From Maricaulis sp039978735 (GTDB lineage Bacteria; Pseudomonadota; Alphaproteobacteria; Caulobacterales; Maricaulaceae), in NCBI RefSeq assembly GCF_039978735.1, contig NZ_JBDWAS010000024.1, forward strand, positions 1 to 64,000: DNA of 64,000 bases, given 5' to 3'. A program made the position numbers and the translations under genes. Within the stretch, counting starts at the first letter, position 1; each line of letters opens with the position of its first letter. Below, piece after piece: positions 8,461 through 17,191 of the stretch. The notes under the pieces are model-generated. The model did not search any database and was not told where the DNA came from. It worked only from the letters and a program-made list of their open reading frames with translations.

Positions 8461-8703
8461 TCATCCCTCACTCTCGCACCAGGCCAGCGCCAGGGCGGAC
8501 AGGGCGATATAGAGTACCACCAGGCCAAAGCCCGGCGTGTCCTGTTCGGCAAAATCGGCGATCACCGGCAGGGCGAAGCCGAGGCCGGCCAGCCAGGCCA
8601 GCAGGATCAGCGTCGAGACGATCGCCCGGCCGTGACGCACCAGCCGCAGCCGGATCGACAATATCGCGGCCCGCCGCCGGGCCCGGTCAGTCAGACTGCT
8701 CAT
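8461..8703 (-). CDS. Small two-helix membrane protein in sigma-factor operon
   Basis: This 80-aa protein has a basic N-terminus (RARRRAA, RLRLVRHGR) followed by two hydrophobic segments at about residues 29-47 and 58-75. It overlaps the end of the ECF sigma gene by 17 bp, so the two are almost certainly co-translated. I do not recognise a family. A role as a non-canonical membrane anti-sigma or sensor partner is possible from position only. Confidence 0.6.
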   Translation of the reverse strand: MSSLTDRARRRAAILSIRLRLVRHGRAIVSTLILLAWLAGLGFALPVIADFAEQDTPGFGLVVLYIALSALALAWCESEG

Positions 8704-9259
8704 CTCCGTCCTCCTCGTCTTGTGGAGCGAGCCGTGCTGCCAGCCGCTCCTTTGCGCGTTTGACCCGTGACTTCAGCGTCCCCAGCGGCACCTTGAGTGC
8801 CCGCGACGCCTCGACATGCGTCAGCCCGCCGATCTCGCACAGGATGGCGACATCGCGCTCTTCCGGCGCGAGCGCATCCAGCGCGGAGCGCACATCGATC
8901 GGCCAGTCCGGATCGCTGGTCAGCTGGGGCCGCACCTCGCCGCGCAGCCGGTCGAGAATGCGCCGGTGCGAGCGCTGGCGCCGGGCCAGCATCAACAGCT
9001 CGCGATAGCCGATGGCGAACAACCAGGTGCGGAAAGCCGACCGGCCGTCATAGCGGCGGATATGGATGAAGGCCTTGATCAGCGCCGACTGGGCGAGGTC
9101 CTCGGCATCCTGACGGTGGCGGATCGAGGCGGTGAGAAAATCGGTCAGGGCCGCCTGGTGCCGGCGCACCAGCTCCTCGAACGCATCCGCATCCCCCGCT
9201 GCCTGGCACAGCGGGATCAGCTTGCTGTCGCTGAGCTGACGGAGCGGCCGGCGGGTCAT
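8687..9259 (-). CDS. ECF-family RNA polymerase sigma factor
   Basis: This 190-aa protein has sigma region 2 at about residues 25-95 (DAFEELVRRHQ, DAEDLAQSALIKAF, the promoter-melting segment FRTWLFAI) and region 4 at about 120-175 (LDALAPEERDVAILCEIGGL, THVEASRALKVPLGTLKSRV). It should direct core polymerase to a small stress regulon. It lies between a membrane protein gene upstream (9266) and a small membrane protein downstream. No zinc-finger anti-sigma (ZAS) domain is visible in either neighbour. Confidence 0.92.
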   Translation of the reverse strand: MTRRPLRQLSDSKLIPLCQAAGDADAFEELVRRHQAALTDFLTASIRHRQDAEDLAQSALIKAFIHIRRYDGRSAFRTWLFAIGYRELLMLARRQRSHRRILDRLRGEVRPQLTSDPDWPIDVRSALDALAPEERDVAILCEIGGLTHVEASRALKVPLGTLKSRVKRAKERLAARLAPQDEEDGDEQSD

Positions 9260-9265
9260 CGGCCG

Positions 9266-9643
9266 CTAGTGCTCGTCCCGGCCGGTCAGCAGGAAGTGAA
9301 AGGCCAGGTGGACCAGTCCCAGCGTGAAGGGCAGGCCGGCGATCGCCAGCACGAAGAGCTGGGCCCGCAGGCTTTCCATCAGGGCGGCCAGCACAAGACC
9401 GGGCAGGACCAGCGCCAGCAGGATCAGCCCGCGCCGCAGGTCGCGGAAACGCCGCCGCGTCCCGCCGGCGATCTGCGCCAGCGCGGCCTGGTCGACCGTC
9501 TCGCAGCGCTCGACCAGCAGCCGGATCGTGGCGAGGTCCGCCTTGCGTTTGCGGTAGGCAAAGAATTGCGCGCTGATCGGAATGGCCGCGAGGAAAGCCA
9601 CCACCAGGATCGGGATGAGTTTGGCGACGATATCGTCTTCCAC
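9266..9643 (-). CDS. DUF6249-like integral membrane protein
   Basis: The GTG at 9643-9641 is chosen because it sits 4 bp behind a perfect GGAGGT; the upstream in-frame extension lacks such a site. The 125-aa product has a helix at about 5-24 (VAKLIPILVVAFLAAIPISA), a basic cytosolic middle (FFAYRKRKAD, RRRFRDLRRG) and two further helices at about 73-92 and 98-118. This is the layout of small DUF6249-type membrane proteins commonly next to ECF sigma genes. The sigma gene starts 6 bp after its stop, so it heads the operon and may sense or restrain the sigma factor; that role is inferred. Confidence 0.7.
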   Translation of the reverse strand: MEDDIVAKLIPILVVAFLAAIPISAQFFAYRKRKADLATIRLLVERCETVDQAALAQIAGGTRRRFRDLRRGLILLALVLPGLVLAALMESLRAQLFVLAIAGLPFTLGLVHLAFHFLLTGRDEH

Positions 9644-9809
9644 GGCGACCTCCAGCCTGCCTGTTTGCGCTTTGATGCAGGCACATGCTGCCACGGATGA
9701 CGGGCAGGCGATCTTTTTTCGGCGTCATCCGGATCGGGCGATGCCCGCATCCAAGGGCTCAGACCCGCTGCGATTTCCGCAGCCTGAAAACGCCAAGGAG
9801 CCCTTGCCC

Positions 9810-11297
9810 ATGACGCCATCCCGCCTCGCCGCCGCGACCCTCGCGCTGTGCCTGTCCACCGCTGCACACGCCCAGGACACGCTGCAGATCACCCATGTCA
9901 CCGTGATCGATCCTGCCAGCCGCACGGTCCGGCCCGACATGACGGTCACCCTGTCCGGCGGCCTGATTGCCGCGGTGGAGCCTGCCGCGCTGGCGACCCT
10001 CCCCCAAGGCGCTCAGGAGATCGACGGCCGGGGCCGTTTTCTCATCCCCGGTCTGATGGACATGCATGTGCACACCAATGTCGCGCCGGTGACCGAGACC
10101 AGCCTCGCCCTCTTCCTCGCCCATGGCATCACCTCGGTGCGCGACATGGCAGGCGATTGCTGGGAGCCGCAGACCCCGCCCTTCCTGTGCCGGGACGATC
10201 TGGTGAACTACAATGCCCGCATCGATGCCGGAGCGCTGGCCGGGCCGGACCTGGTGCGCCTGTCGAGCGCTTTCGTTCAGAGCGACCGCACCGGCCATCT
10301 GCCGCCGGACGCCGATCCGATGTTCATGCCGCAAACGGAAGAGCAGGGCCGGGCCCTCGCCGACTATCTCGACGCGCGCGGCGTCGATCTGGTGAAAATG
10401 TATCACGCCATCTTCCCGGCCGCCTATGAAGGGCTGATGGACCGGGCCGGCGAGCTCGGCCTGGAAGTCTCCGGTCATATTCCGCTCGTCCTGTCCGCTG
10501 CGGAAGCCGCGGCGGCCGGCCAGCGCACGCTGGAGCACGCCAAGGACATCGTCACCGATTGCAGCGGGTTTGGCGCCGAATACCACGCCCGCATCCGCGC
10601 CGTGATCGGCGGCGACCGGACAGCACAATGGCCGGACGATGCGGAACGGCTTTCCCGCACCGTGGCCAGTTTCGACGAGAGCACCTGCCGCGCCCTGATG
10701 CGCGAACTGGCCGCCAATGGCACCTATTACGTTCCCACGCACGGCACGCGCGAGATGGATGTGCGGGCGGGCGACCCAGCCTATCGCGACCATCCAGCGC
10801 TTGCCTACATCCCGGGCTTCCAGCGCCAGCACTGGGATGCCGATCTCGACCGCACGGCCGCCGAACCTGCCGAAGTCCGCGATCACTATGCCCGCTTCTA
10901 CGCCCTGGGACTGCAGGTCACAGCGCTGGCTCATGAAGAAGGCGTCGCGGTGATGGTGGGCACCGACGCCAATGACACGATGATCATTCCCGGCATCAGC
11001 GCCCATGAGGAACTGGCCCGCCTGGTCGAGGCCGGACTGGGTCCGATGGACGCGCTGCGCGCCGCGACCGCGACGCCGGCCCGGTATCTCGGCCGCGACG
11101 GCACGCTGGGTACTGTCCAGGCGGGTGCAGAAGCCGACCTCGTCCTGCTGGACGCCAATCCGCTGGACGAGATCGGAAACACGCAAGCCATCGCGGCCGT
11201 CATCGCCGATGGCCGGCTGCACGACCGGACCAGGCTCGATGCGTTGCTCGATAATGTCCGCCAGCGCGCAGCCGAAGGCACCCTGCCCGGCCAGTAA
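9810..11297 (+). CDS. Exported amidohydrolase-family protein (imidazolonepropionase-like)
   Basis: This 495-aa protein starts at ATG 9810 behind AAGGAG. It has a signal peptide ending AAHAQD (residues 1-21). Metal-site motifs of the amidohydrolase superfamily are in order: MDMHVHTN, the Lys in GVDLVKMYH, VSGHIPL, TLEHAKD and VGTDAND. These predict a binuclear-metal periplasmic hydrolase acting on a C-N bond such as a dipeptide or cyclic amide; the substrate is not predictable. A second family member follows at 11382 in the same direction. Confidence 0.87.
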   Translation: MTPSRLAAATLALCLSTAAHAQDTLQITHVTVIDPASRTVRPDMTVTLSGGLIAAVEPAALATLPQGAQEIDGRGRFLIPGLMDMHVHTNVAPVTETSLALFLAHGITSVRDMAGDCWEPQTPPFLCRDDLVNYNARIDAGALAGPDLVRLSSAFVQSDRTGHLPPDADPMFMPQTEEQGRALADYLDARGVDLVKMYHAIFPAAYEGLMDRAGELGLEVSGHIPLVLSAAEAAAAGQRTLEHAKDIVTDCSGFGAEYHARIRAVIGGDRTAQWPDDAERLSRTVASFDESTCRALMRELAANGTYYVPTHGTREMDVRAGDPAYRDHPALAYIPGFQRQHWDADLDRTAAEPAEVRDHYARFYALGLQVTALAHEEGVAVMVGTDANDTMIIPGISAHEELARLVEAGLGPMDALRAATATPARYLGRDGTLGTVQAGAEADLVLLDANPLDEIGNTQAIAAVIADGRLHDRTRLDALLDNVRQRAAEGTLPGQ

Positions 11298-11332
11298 CGA
11301 ACCACGGGCTGCCGGAGCGGGTTGCCAGATAC

Positions 11333-11346
11333 GCTACGTGCGTAGC
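11333..11346. promoter_or_regulatory. Short perfect palindrome upstream of second amidohydrolase
   Basis: GCTACG-TG-CGTAGC lies 36 bp before the start at 11382, in an otherwise AT-richer spacer. The size and position suit an operator, but no regulator can be named. Confidence 0.3.
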
Positions 11347-11381
11347 ACTATCGCTAGAATCGTAACATCCGGAGTTTTCTC

Positions 11382-12803
11382 ATGTTCTGTCGCGCCATCA
11401 CGGCGGCACTGACCGCCGGCCTGGCCAGCCTCGCGGTCAGTGCAGCCGGCACCGCCCAGCCTCCCAAAAGCCTGTCGGAATCGGTGACGCGCCATGTGCG
11501 GATCGACGCTCCGCGTCTGGCCCTGACCGGTCTGCAGCTGATCGACGGTTCGGGCGCTCCGGCGCGGCGGGACCAGACCATCCTGATCGAGAATGGCCGC
11601 ATCCGGGCCGTGGGTGACAGCGGCGACGTGACGGTCCCCGAAGGGTTCGAAGTGGTGTCGCTCGACGGCCGGACGGCAATGCCGGGCATTGTCGGCCTGC
11701 ACAATCACCTCCACCACCCGGGCGTTCCCGTCAGCCATTTTGCCGCGCCGCATCTCTACCTCGCCGGCGGCGTGACGACCCTGTTCTCCGCCGGCAGCGC
11801 CGCCCCGATGGCCGAGCTGAACATGGCGGAAGCGGTTGTGCGCGGGCTCGGCCCGGGCCCGGACATGCGGATCGCCGCGCCCTATGTAACAGGCCCCGAG
11901 GGCAATTGGGTGATGCCGCGCCCGGCCTCGCCGCAGGCCGCCCGCGACTTCGTCGACTACTGGGCCTCCGCCGGGGTTTCCGGGTTCAAGCTCTACCGCC
12001 ACGTCACGCCGCCGATCGCAGCCGCGATCATCGACCAGGCGCACACGCACGGCCTCACCGTCACCGGGCATCTGTGCTCGCTGACCTTCCACGAGGCAGC
12101 GGAGATGGGGATCGACCGGATCGAGCACGGTCTGATTTCCATGTCCGACCTGGTCGAGAACAAACCCGAGGGCGAATGCGTCTCCACCCTGTCATCCCTG
12201 ACCGAGGCCGACATTGACGGCCCGGCGGTCGGTGCGGTGATCGACACGCTCATCGCCCATGACGTGACGCTGACCTCCACGCTGGCCATCATTGAATCCC
12301 ATTTCGCCCATCGGCCGCAGGGCGAGTCGCGCGCGCTGGACATGCTGTCACCGGTCGAGCGCGCCGCCTATGACGCCCGCCAGACCGCGCTTGCCGAACG
12401 TCGCGACACGACCCGTTTCACGCCTGCGCTTTTCAGCAGCATCCTCGCATTCGAGCGCCGCTTCGCCGAAGCCGGCGGCCGGCTCGTCGCCGGTCCGGAC
12501 AATGGCCGCCACATCGTCGCCGGCTATGGCGATCAGCGGAATCTGGAACTCCTTGTGGAAGCCGGCTTCTCCGTCCCCGAAACCGTGCAGATCATGACCC
12601 ATAACGGCGCCGTCGAACTCGGCCTGGGCGAGGACCGCGGTCTGGTACAGGCCGGCTACCGGGCGGACATCCTGATCCTCAATGGCGACCTCGCCGCCGA
12701 CCCGGCCGCGATCCGCTCACTCGAATACGTGTTCCGCGACGGTCTGGCCTATGATCCCGCCAGCCTCGCCGAAACCGTGCGCGGCGAAGTCGGCCTGCGC
12801 TGA
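11382..12803 (+). CDS. Exported amidohydrolase-family protein
   Basis: This 473-aa protein starts at ATG 11382 behind CCGGAG. The N-terminus (AALTAGLASLAVSAAGTAQ) is a signal peptide. Metal and active-site motifs are present in order: GLHNHLHH, Lys in GFKLYRH, VTGHLCS, RIEHGL and AGPDNGR. The C-terminal GYRADILILNGD is the usual closing strand motif. It resembles the product at 9810 in fold but the two are distant. It is probably periplasmic; the substrate is unknown. A polysaccharide-deacetylase gene begins 37 bp after its stop. Confidence 0.87.
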   Translation: MFCRAITAALTAGLASLAVSAAGTAQPPKSLSESVTRHVRIDAPRLALTGLQLIDGSGAPARRDQTILIENGRIRAVGDSGDVTVPEGFEVVSLDGRTAMPGIVGLHNHLHHPGVPVSHFAAPHLYLAGGVTTLFSAGSAAPMAELNMAEAVVRGLGPGPDMRIAAPYVTGPEGNWVMPRPASPQAARDFVDYWASAGVSGFKLYRHVTPPIAAAIIDQAHTHGLTVTGHLCSLTFHEAAEMGIDRIEHGLISMSDLVENKPEGECVSTLSSLTEADIDGPAVGAVIDTLIAHDVTLTSTLAIIESHFAHRPQGESRALDMLSPVERAAYDARQTALAERRDTTRFTPALFSSILAFERRFAEAGGRLVAGPDNGRHIVAGYGDQRNLELLVEAGFSVPETVQIMTHNGAVELGLGEDRGLVQAGYRADILILNGDLAADPAAIRSLEYVFRDGLAYDPASLAETVRGEVGLR

Positions 12804-12840
12804 TCCCGAACCCTCCATCCAGCCAAGCGGACCGGACACC

Positions 12841-13800
12841 ATGTTTTTGCGTTACCTTCTGCCCCTGACACTCCTTGCCGCCCCGGCCGCTTCCGCACCG
12901 GGGGAGGCTCAGACCACGCCCGCCGCGCCGCGCGGCACGATCGCGATCACGTTCGACGACGCCCCCCGTGGCGACGGGGCCTTCTTCTCCGGTTCCGAAC
13001 GGACCCGCGAACTGATCGATGCGCTCGAACGCGCCGATGTCGATGGGGCGATGATCTTCGTGCTGGGCCGCAATGCCGAGGCGGACACCGACGGGCTCGA
13101 CCGGTTGCAGGCCTATGCCGCGGCCGGGCACAGCCTGGCCAACCACTCCTATTCCCATACCTGGCTGTGGCAGAGCGAACCGGCCGCCTATCTCGCCGAT
13201 ATCGACCGCACCACCGGCCTGCTGGAAAACCTGCCTGGCCATACGCCCTACTTCCGCTTCCCCTTCCTCGATGAAGGCCGCACGGTCGAGGGCCGCGACG
13301 CCCTGCGGCAAGGTCTCGCCGAACGCGGCCTGCGCAACGGCTATGTCACCGTCGACAATTATGACTGGTACATGGATGCACTGGTCCAGCGCGCGGTCGC
13401 AGCCGGGCGCGAGGTCGATATGGACGCGCTGCGTCAGGCCTATATCGACATCCTGCTGGAAGGCGTCGATTTCTACGATGCGCTGGCCCGCGAGACGCTG
13501 GACCGGTCTCCGGCCCATGTCCTGCTGCTGCACGAAAACGATCTCGCCGCGCTCTTCATCGACGATCTAGCCATTGCCCTGCGCGAGGCGGGCTGGCAGA
13601 TCGTGCCGGCGGAAACTGCCTATGCCGACCCGATTGCGGACATGCTGCCCGACACGCTGTTCAACGGGCAGGGACGCGTCGCCGCCCTCGCCCACGCCGC
13701 CCGCCTGAAGCCCGCACGCGAAATGGTGCCGCCCTTCGAGGACGAAGCCTGGCTGGAAGCCGAATTCGCCCGCCGCGGCGTCTTCTCCAGCGCGGACTGA
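12841..13800 (+). CDS. Exported polysaccharide deacetylase (NodB-fold, CE4)
   Basis: This 319-aa protein has a signal peptide (RYLLPLTLLAAPAASAP). NodB motifs are clear: ITFDDAPRG (catalytic base and metal Asp), HSLANHSYSH (metal HxxxH), FRFPFLDEG, and LLHENDLA near the end. It should remove acetyl groups from a cell-wall or exopolysaccharide amino sugar in the periplasm. It follows the two amidohydrolases closely and may be co-transcribed with the second one. Confidence 0.88.
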   Translation: MFLRYLLPLTLLAAPAASAPGEAQTTPAAPRGTIAITFDDAPRGDGAFFSGSERTRELIDALERADVDGAMIFVLGRNAEADTDGLDRLQAYAAAGHSLANHSYSHTWLWQSEPAAYLADIDRTTGLLENLPGHTPYFRFPFLDEGRTVEGRDALRQGLAERGLRNGYVTVDNYDWYMDALVQRAVAAGREVDMDALRQAYIDILLEGVDFYDALARETLDRSPAHVLLLHENDLAALFIDDLAIALREAGWQIVPAETAYADPIADMLPDTLFNGQGRVAALAHAARLKPAREMVPPFEDEAWLEAEFARRGVFSSAD

Positions 13801-13811
13801 GGGGTCTTGGA

Positions 13812-14537
13812 TTAGTCCCGATAAGGCTCGTGACTGATCAGGCGCATTGTGTAGGCGGCATCGCCCAGCCCGTTCATGTGCCGGTCCGAAGACAGCTCGC
13901 CCGTCACCCAGACCGGATCCCACAGCCGGTCGACCCGCAGCGGTTCGTCCAGCGTGACATAGACGATCTGGTTGGGTGGCGGCGGCGGGGTGTGAATGCA
14001 GGCGCCGAAATAGGGCACCAGCAGAAACTCGTCGATCTCGCCACCGGGCTGATAGTCCAGCGGCAGGATGAAGCCGGGCATGCGCACCGTCTGGCCGATC
14101 AGCGCCGGCTCGACATTGAACGTGCCGATCTGCTGCATCTGGCCGCCGAAATGATTGATCTCCATCGTCGCATAGGCCGAGTTGTAGAGCTGCTCGATCC
14201 GCTCCAGCTCACCTTCCGGCAGGAGATCGTCCCAGTTGATGGTGATCACGCCATTCTCGTCCGGCGGCGGAAAGTCCGGACCGGGCGGCGGCGGCGTTGC
14301 CCGCAGCGGCGCTTCATCGTCTGACGAGGCCGCCGCTTGCACATCGGGCCCGGCAGATTGCTCGGCCTCGACGGCCTGCTCTTCAGGCTGTGACGGTTCC
14401 GGTTGCGCGGCTTCCGCGGTCTGGGAACTGCCCGCCGCCGCGGCTTCGGTGCCGGGCGAGGAGTCGGCACCGCTGGGACTGGCGCCGCAGGCGGCGAGCA
14501 GAAGCACGGGAAGCAGGTAGATGCGGATCGAAGACAT
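13812..14537 (-). CDS. DUF3299 lipoprotein of Zrg-type zinc operon
   Basis: The ATG at 14537-14535 is chosen over GTG 14549: it has GAGGT 5 bp upstream and clears the permease stop. The 241-aa product has a lipobox (LLLAACG, Cys17), an acidic Glu/Ser/Ala-rich linker to about residue 70, and a DUF3299 domain after that, with the motif FGACIHTPPPPPNQIVY. The domain usually occurs with MacB-like transporters and DUF2796 zinc-binding proteins. It is the last gene of the operon 17069 to 13812. Confidence 0.82.
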   Translation of the reverse strand: MSSIRIYLLPVLLLAACGASPSGADSSPGTEAAAAGSSQTAEAAQPEPSQPEEQAVEAEQSAGPDVQAAASSDDEAPLRATPPPPGPDFPPPDENGVITINWDDLLPEGELERIEQLYNSAYATMEINHFGGQMQQIGTFNVEPALIGQTVRMPGFILPLDYQPGGEIDEFLLVPYFGACIHTPPPPPNQIVYVTLDEPLRVDRLWDPVWVTGELSSDRHMNGLGDAAYTMRLISHEPYRD

Positions 14538-14545
14538 GATGGACC

Positions 14546-15805
14546 TCACAAACGGATGGACAGGCCGTCGGCCAGCGCATTGCGCTGTGCCCGCCAGGCC
14601 GGCCAGGCGCCCAGCAGCGCGCCGGCCAGGGTGACGGCCCCAAGGACAAGGATTTCGGTCACGCCCGGGCCGCCGGCCAGGTCGAGCCCGTAGCGCGTGG
14701 CAACCGAGCGGGCGATGATGGCAAAGCCGATCTGGGCCAGGAGGATGCCGATCACGGCACCGGCGGCCGCCAGCGAAGCGGCTTCCAGGATCAGCAGGGC
14801 GAAGATGTCGCGCGGCCGCGCACCGGTCGCCCGCAACACCGCCATCTCGCGGCGGCGCTCGTTCAGCCCGGCCGACAGGGCGGTGAGGATGCCGGTCATG
14901 CCGACCACGACGACCAGCAGCGAGATCGCCTTGAACGCCGTCTCGCCGGCCCCGATCACCTGCCAGAGCTGTGACAGCGCCACGCCCGGCATGATCGCGC
15001 TCAGCGCCTCGCCCTGATAGGTATTGATCTGCCTTTGCAGGCCCAGCACGCGGATCGGCGAGCTCACCCCGACCAGGACGGCCGTGATACTGTCGGGCTC
15101 GAGCGTGCCGGCATCGAGCGTCTCGCCTGCAGCCTGGCCGGACGGCGGCGCCCCACTCTCCCAGCCGACATGGATCGCCTCGATGCTTTCCAGCGAGACA
15201 TGGACGGACCGGTCTACCGGTGTGCCCGTCGGCGCGAGAATGCCGACAATCTCGAAATCATGGCCTGAATGCTCGGCAAAGCTGACATCGCCGATGCCGT
15301 GCGACAGCCGGATAAACCCGCCCAGGCCATAGTCGAGCTGGCGGGCGACTTCCGCACCCAGGACCACTTCATGCGTTCCGTCGAAAGCCCGGCCATCGGC
15401 CAGCGCCAGCGGTTGGCGGCGGCCGTAGCGGTAATGATCGAAATAGGCCTGTGTCGTGCCCACGACCCGATAGCCGCGATGACTGTCGCCGAGCGAGATC
15501 GGCACGGCCCAGTCGACATCCGGCGCCGAGGCAATCAGCTGATAGGTGTCCCAGCCGATATTCGCGGTCGGATCGCCCAGGCGGAAGACCGAATAGAGCA
15601 GGAGATTGATCGCCCCGCCGCGTGCGCCGACGATCAGATCGGTGTCCGAAATGGTGGAGTCAAAGCTCGTCCGCACACCGGTGCGGATCTTCTCCACGCC
15701 CAGGAACAGCATCACCGCGAGCACGATGGACAGGATCGTCAGCGCCACCGAGACACCGCGATTGGCCAGGCTCTTCCAGGCCAGGGTCAGGAGAGACGTG
15801 CTCAT
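14546..15805 (-). CDS. FtsX/MacB-like ABC transporter permease
   Basis: This 419-aa protein has one helix at about 17-38, a large periplasmic domain (about 40-280), and three C-terminal helices (about 285-310, 335-365, 385-405). This is the type VII (MacB/LolE) layout. The cytosolic segment NERRREMAVLRATGARPRDI is the coupling-helix signature. The gene overlaps the ATPase gene by 4 bp. In Vibrio the comparable zrg operon takes part in zinc acquisition; mechano-transmission rather than classical import is typical of this permease fold. Confidence 0.88.
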   Translation of the reverse strand: MSTSLLTLAWKSLANRGVSVALTILSIVLAVMLFLGVEKIRTGVRTSFDSTISDTDLIVGARGGAINLLLYSVFRLGDPTANIGWDTYQLIASAPDVDWAVPISLGDSHRGYRVVGTTQAYFDHYRYGRRQPLALADGRAFDGTHEVVLGAEVARQLDYGLGGFIRLSHGIGDVSFAEHSGHDFEIVGILAPTGTPVDRSVHVSLESIEAIHVGWESGAPPSGQAAGETLDAGTLEPDSITAVLVGVSSPIRVLGLQRQINTYQGEALSAIMPGVALSQLWQVIGAGETAFKAISLLVVVVGMTGILTALSAGLNERRREMAVLRATGARPRDIFALLILEAASLAAAGAVIGILLAQIGFAIIARSVATRYGLDLAGGPGVTEILVLGAVTLAGALLGAWPAWRAQRNALADGLSIRL

Positions 15806-16503
15806 GCCGCCTGCCTCGCGCGATTGATATCAGCGAGTTCGATCTGCCGGTCGAACCGGTCCGCCAGGGTGCGGTCGTGGCTGACGAACAGAAGCGCGGC
15901 GCCCGACTTGCGGCACTCCGTGGTCAGAAGGGAGAGGAAGGCGTCACGGGCATCCTGGTCGAGCGCCGAAGTCGGCTCGTCCGCGATCACCAGGCCCGGC
16001 CGGCCGATCAGCGCCCGGGCGGCCGCCACACGCTGCTGCTGGCCGACACTCAACGCCGTGACCCGGCGCGTCAGGCTATCGGCATCCAGCCCCAGCGCGT
16101 CGAGCAGGCGGCGCGCCTCGGTGTGCGGATCGGTCCCGTCCTGCTTCAACCGCGCAGCCCGCTCCGCCGAGAAGCGCAGCGGCAAGAGGACATTCTCCAG
16201 CGGGCTGAGATAGGGCACGAGATTGAACAGCTGGAAGACGATCCCCAGCTGCGCCGCGCGCAGGGCATCGCGCCGGGCGGGACGGGCCGGGTCCATGCGG
16301 GTTCCCAGGACGCAAATCTCACCCTCGCGGCAAGGCGTGATCCCGGCGATCAGGCCGAGCAGCGTGCTCTTGCCGCTGCCCGACGCCCCGGCGAGGAAAA
16401 CCGCTTCTCCGGCAGCCATCTCGAACCGGTCGATCTCCAGCACCGACGGCCCGCCCGGCCAGGCAAAGACCAGGTCGCGGATGCGAACAGCCGGTATGGT
16501 CAT
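15802..16503 (-). CDS. ABC transporter ATP-binding protein (LolD/MacB class)
   Basis: This 233-aa ATPase has Walker A (GASGSGKST), signature LSVGQQQRVAAARALI, Walker B (GLVIADEPTSALD) and the H-loop His in FVSHDRTLA. It overlaps both neighbours by 4 bp, so it is translationally coupled with the permease and the DUF2796 gene. It powers the FtsX-type permease. Confidence 0.93.
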   Translation of the reverse strand: MTIPAVRIRDLVFAWPGGPSVLEIDRFEMAAGEAVFLAGASGSGKSTLLGLIAGITPCREGEICVLGTRMDPARPARRDALRAAQLGIVFQLFNLVPYLSPLENVLLPLRFSAERAARLKQDGTDPHTEARRLLDALGLDADSLTRRVTALSVGQQQRVAAARALIGRPGLVIADEPTSALDQDARDAFLSLLTTECRKSGAALLFVSHDRTLADRFDRQIELADINRARQAA

Positions 16504-17069
16504 GGCGCCAGACGATGGTCCGGAGCTGCCGGCGTCAGGTCGAAACCGGCCTGCCGGTCCGGCGACACCAGGACCGCCTCGATCGTCTCGAACCGTTCGA
16601 ACACCTCGAAGACGCCCGTACCGATCCGGCGCAGACGCTGCGGTTGCGCGCAGTCGAAACGGTAGGTCACCCGGATATCGTGATACCCGGTATCGGCAAT
16701 CTCGCCGCCCAGATAGGCACAGCCGGCATCGCGATCGAGTCGCAGCACCACGCCTTCGGCCAAGAGGCTGGACCGGGCCTCGCTGACAGCACGCACCTCA
16801 TCCGCATCGCGCGGCTCGCGTTCGAAACCGAAGAGATTATAGCCCGGTGTCTCGAACTCGGCCTCGACCCGTCCGCCGGCTTCGATGGCGACGCCCAGAT
16901 GGCCGACACCGTGGACATGCGCTTCGTGTTCCTCGTGCCCGTCATGATCCGCGTGATCATGGTGCGCATCGTGATCTTCATGTGCCGTCTGTGTGGCACC
17001 TGTGTCACCCGTATGTAGCCCGAATGAGGCCAATATGGTGCCGGCAAGCACCAGAATATTCGGTCCCAC
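16500..17069 (-). CDS. zrgA: ZrgA-like His-rich periplasmic zinc protein (DUF2796)
   Basis: This 189-aa protein starts with GTG 17069 behind AGGGAG. After a hydrophobic signal comes a His/Asp/Glu-rich stretch at about residues 29-56 (for example HEDHDAHHDHADHDGHEEH) followed by HVHGVGHLGVAIE, the DUF2796 entry motif. ZrgA in Vibrio is a zinc-regulated periplasmic protein encoded with an ABC transporter and a DUF3299 protein, the same order as here. The gene leads the operon and is divergent from a MerC-domain gene across a possible Zur site. Symbol by homology of layout. Confidence 0.8.
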   Translation of the reverse strand: MGPNILVLAGTILASFGLHTGDTGATQTAHEDHDAHHDHADHDGHEEHEAHVHGVGHLGVAIEAGGRVEAEFETPGYNLFGFEREPRDADEVRAVSEARSSLLAEGVVLRLDRDAGCAYLGGEIADTGYHDIRVTYRFDCAQPQRLRRIGTGVFEVFERFETIEAVLVSPDRQAGFDLTPAAPDHRLAP

Positions 17070-17121
17070 TGCACATCTCCCTGCGAATTCGCGACGAGCG
17101 TCGTTGATCGTTCAGGGATAC

Positions 17122-17134
17122 GTTATTATGTAAC
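17122..17134. promoter_or_regulatory. Possible Zur operator
   Basis: GTTATTATGTAAC is an imperfect palindrome (GTTA / TAAC arms) in an AT-rich stretch between the divergent zinc operon and MerC gene, similar to the GTTATA-centred sites of alphaproteobacterial Zur. It does not match perfectly, so the assignment rests largely on context. Confidence 0.4.
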
Positions 17135-17191
17135 ACAACATCGGCTCAAGGGGGCCGCTCATGTCTTTTTTGTCACCCCGGAGGGAAATGC

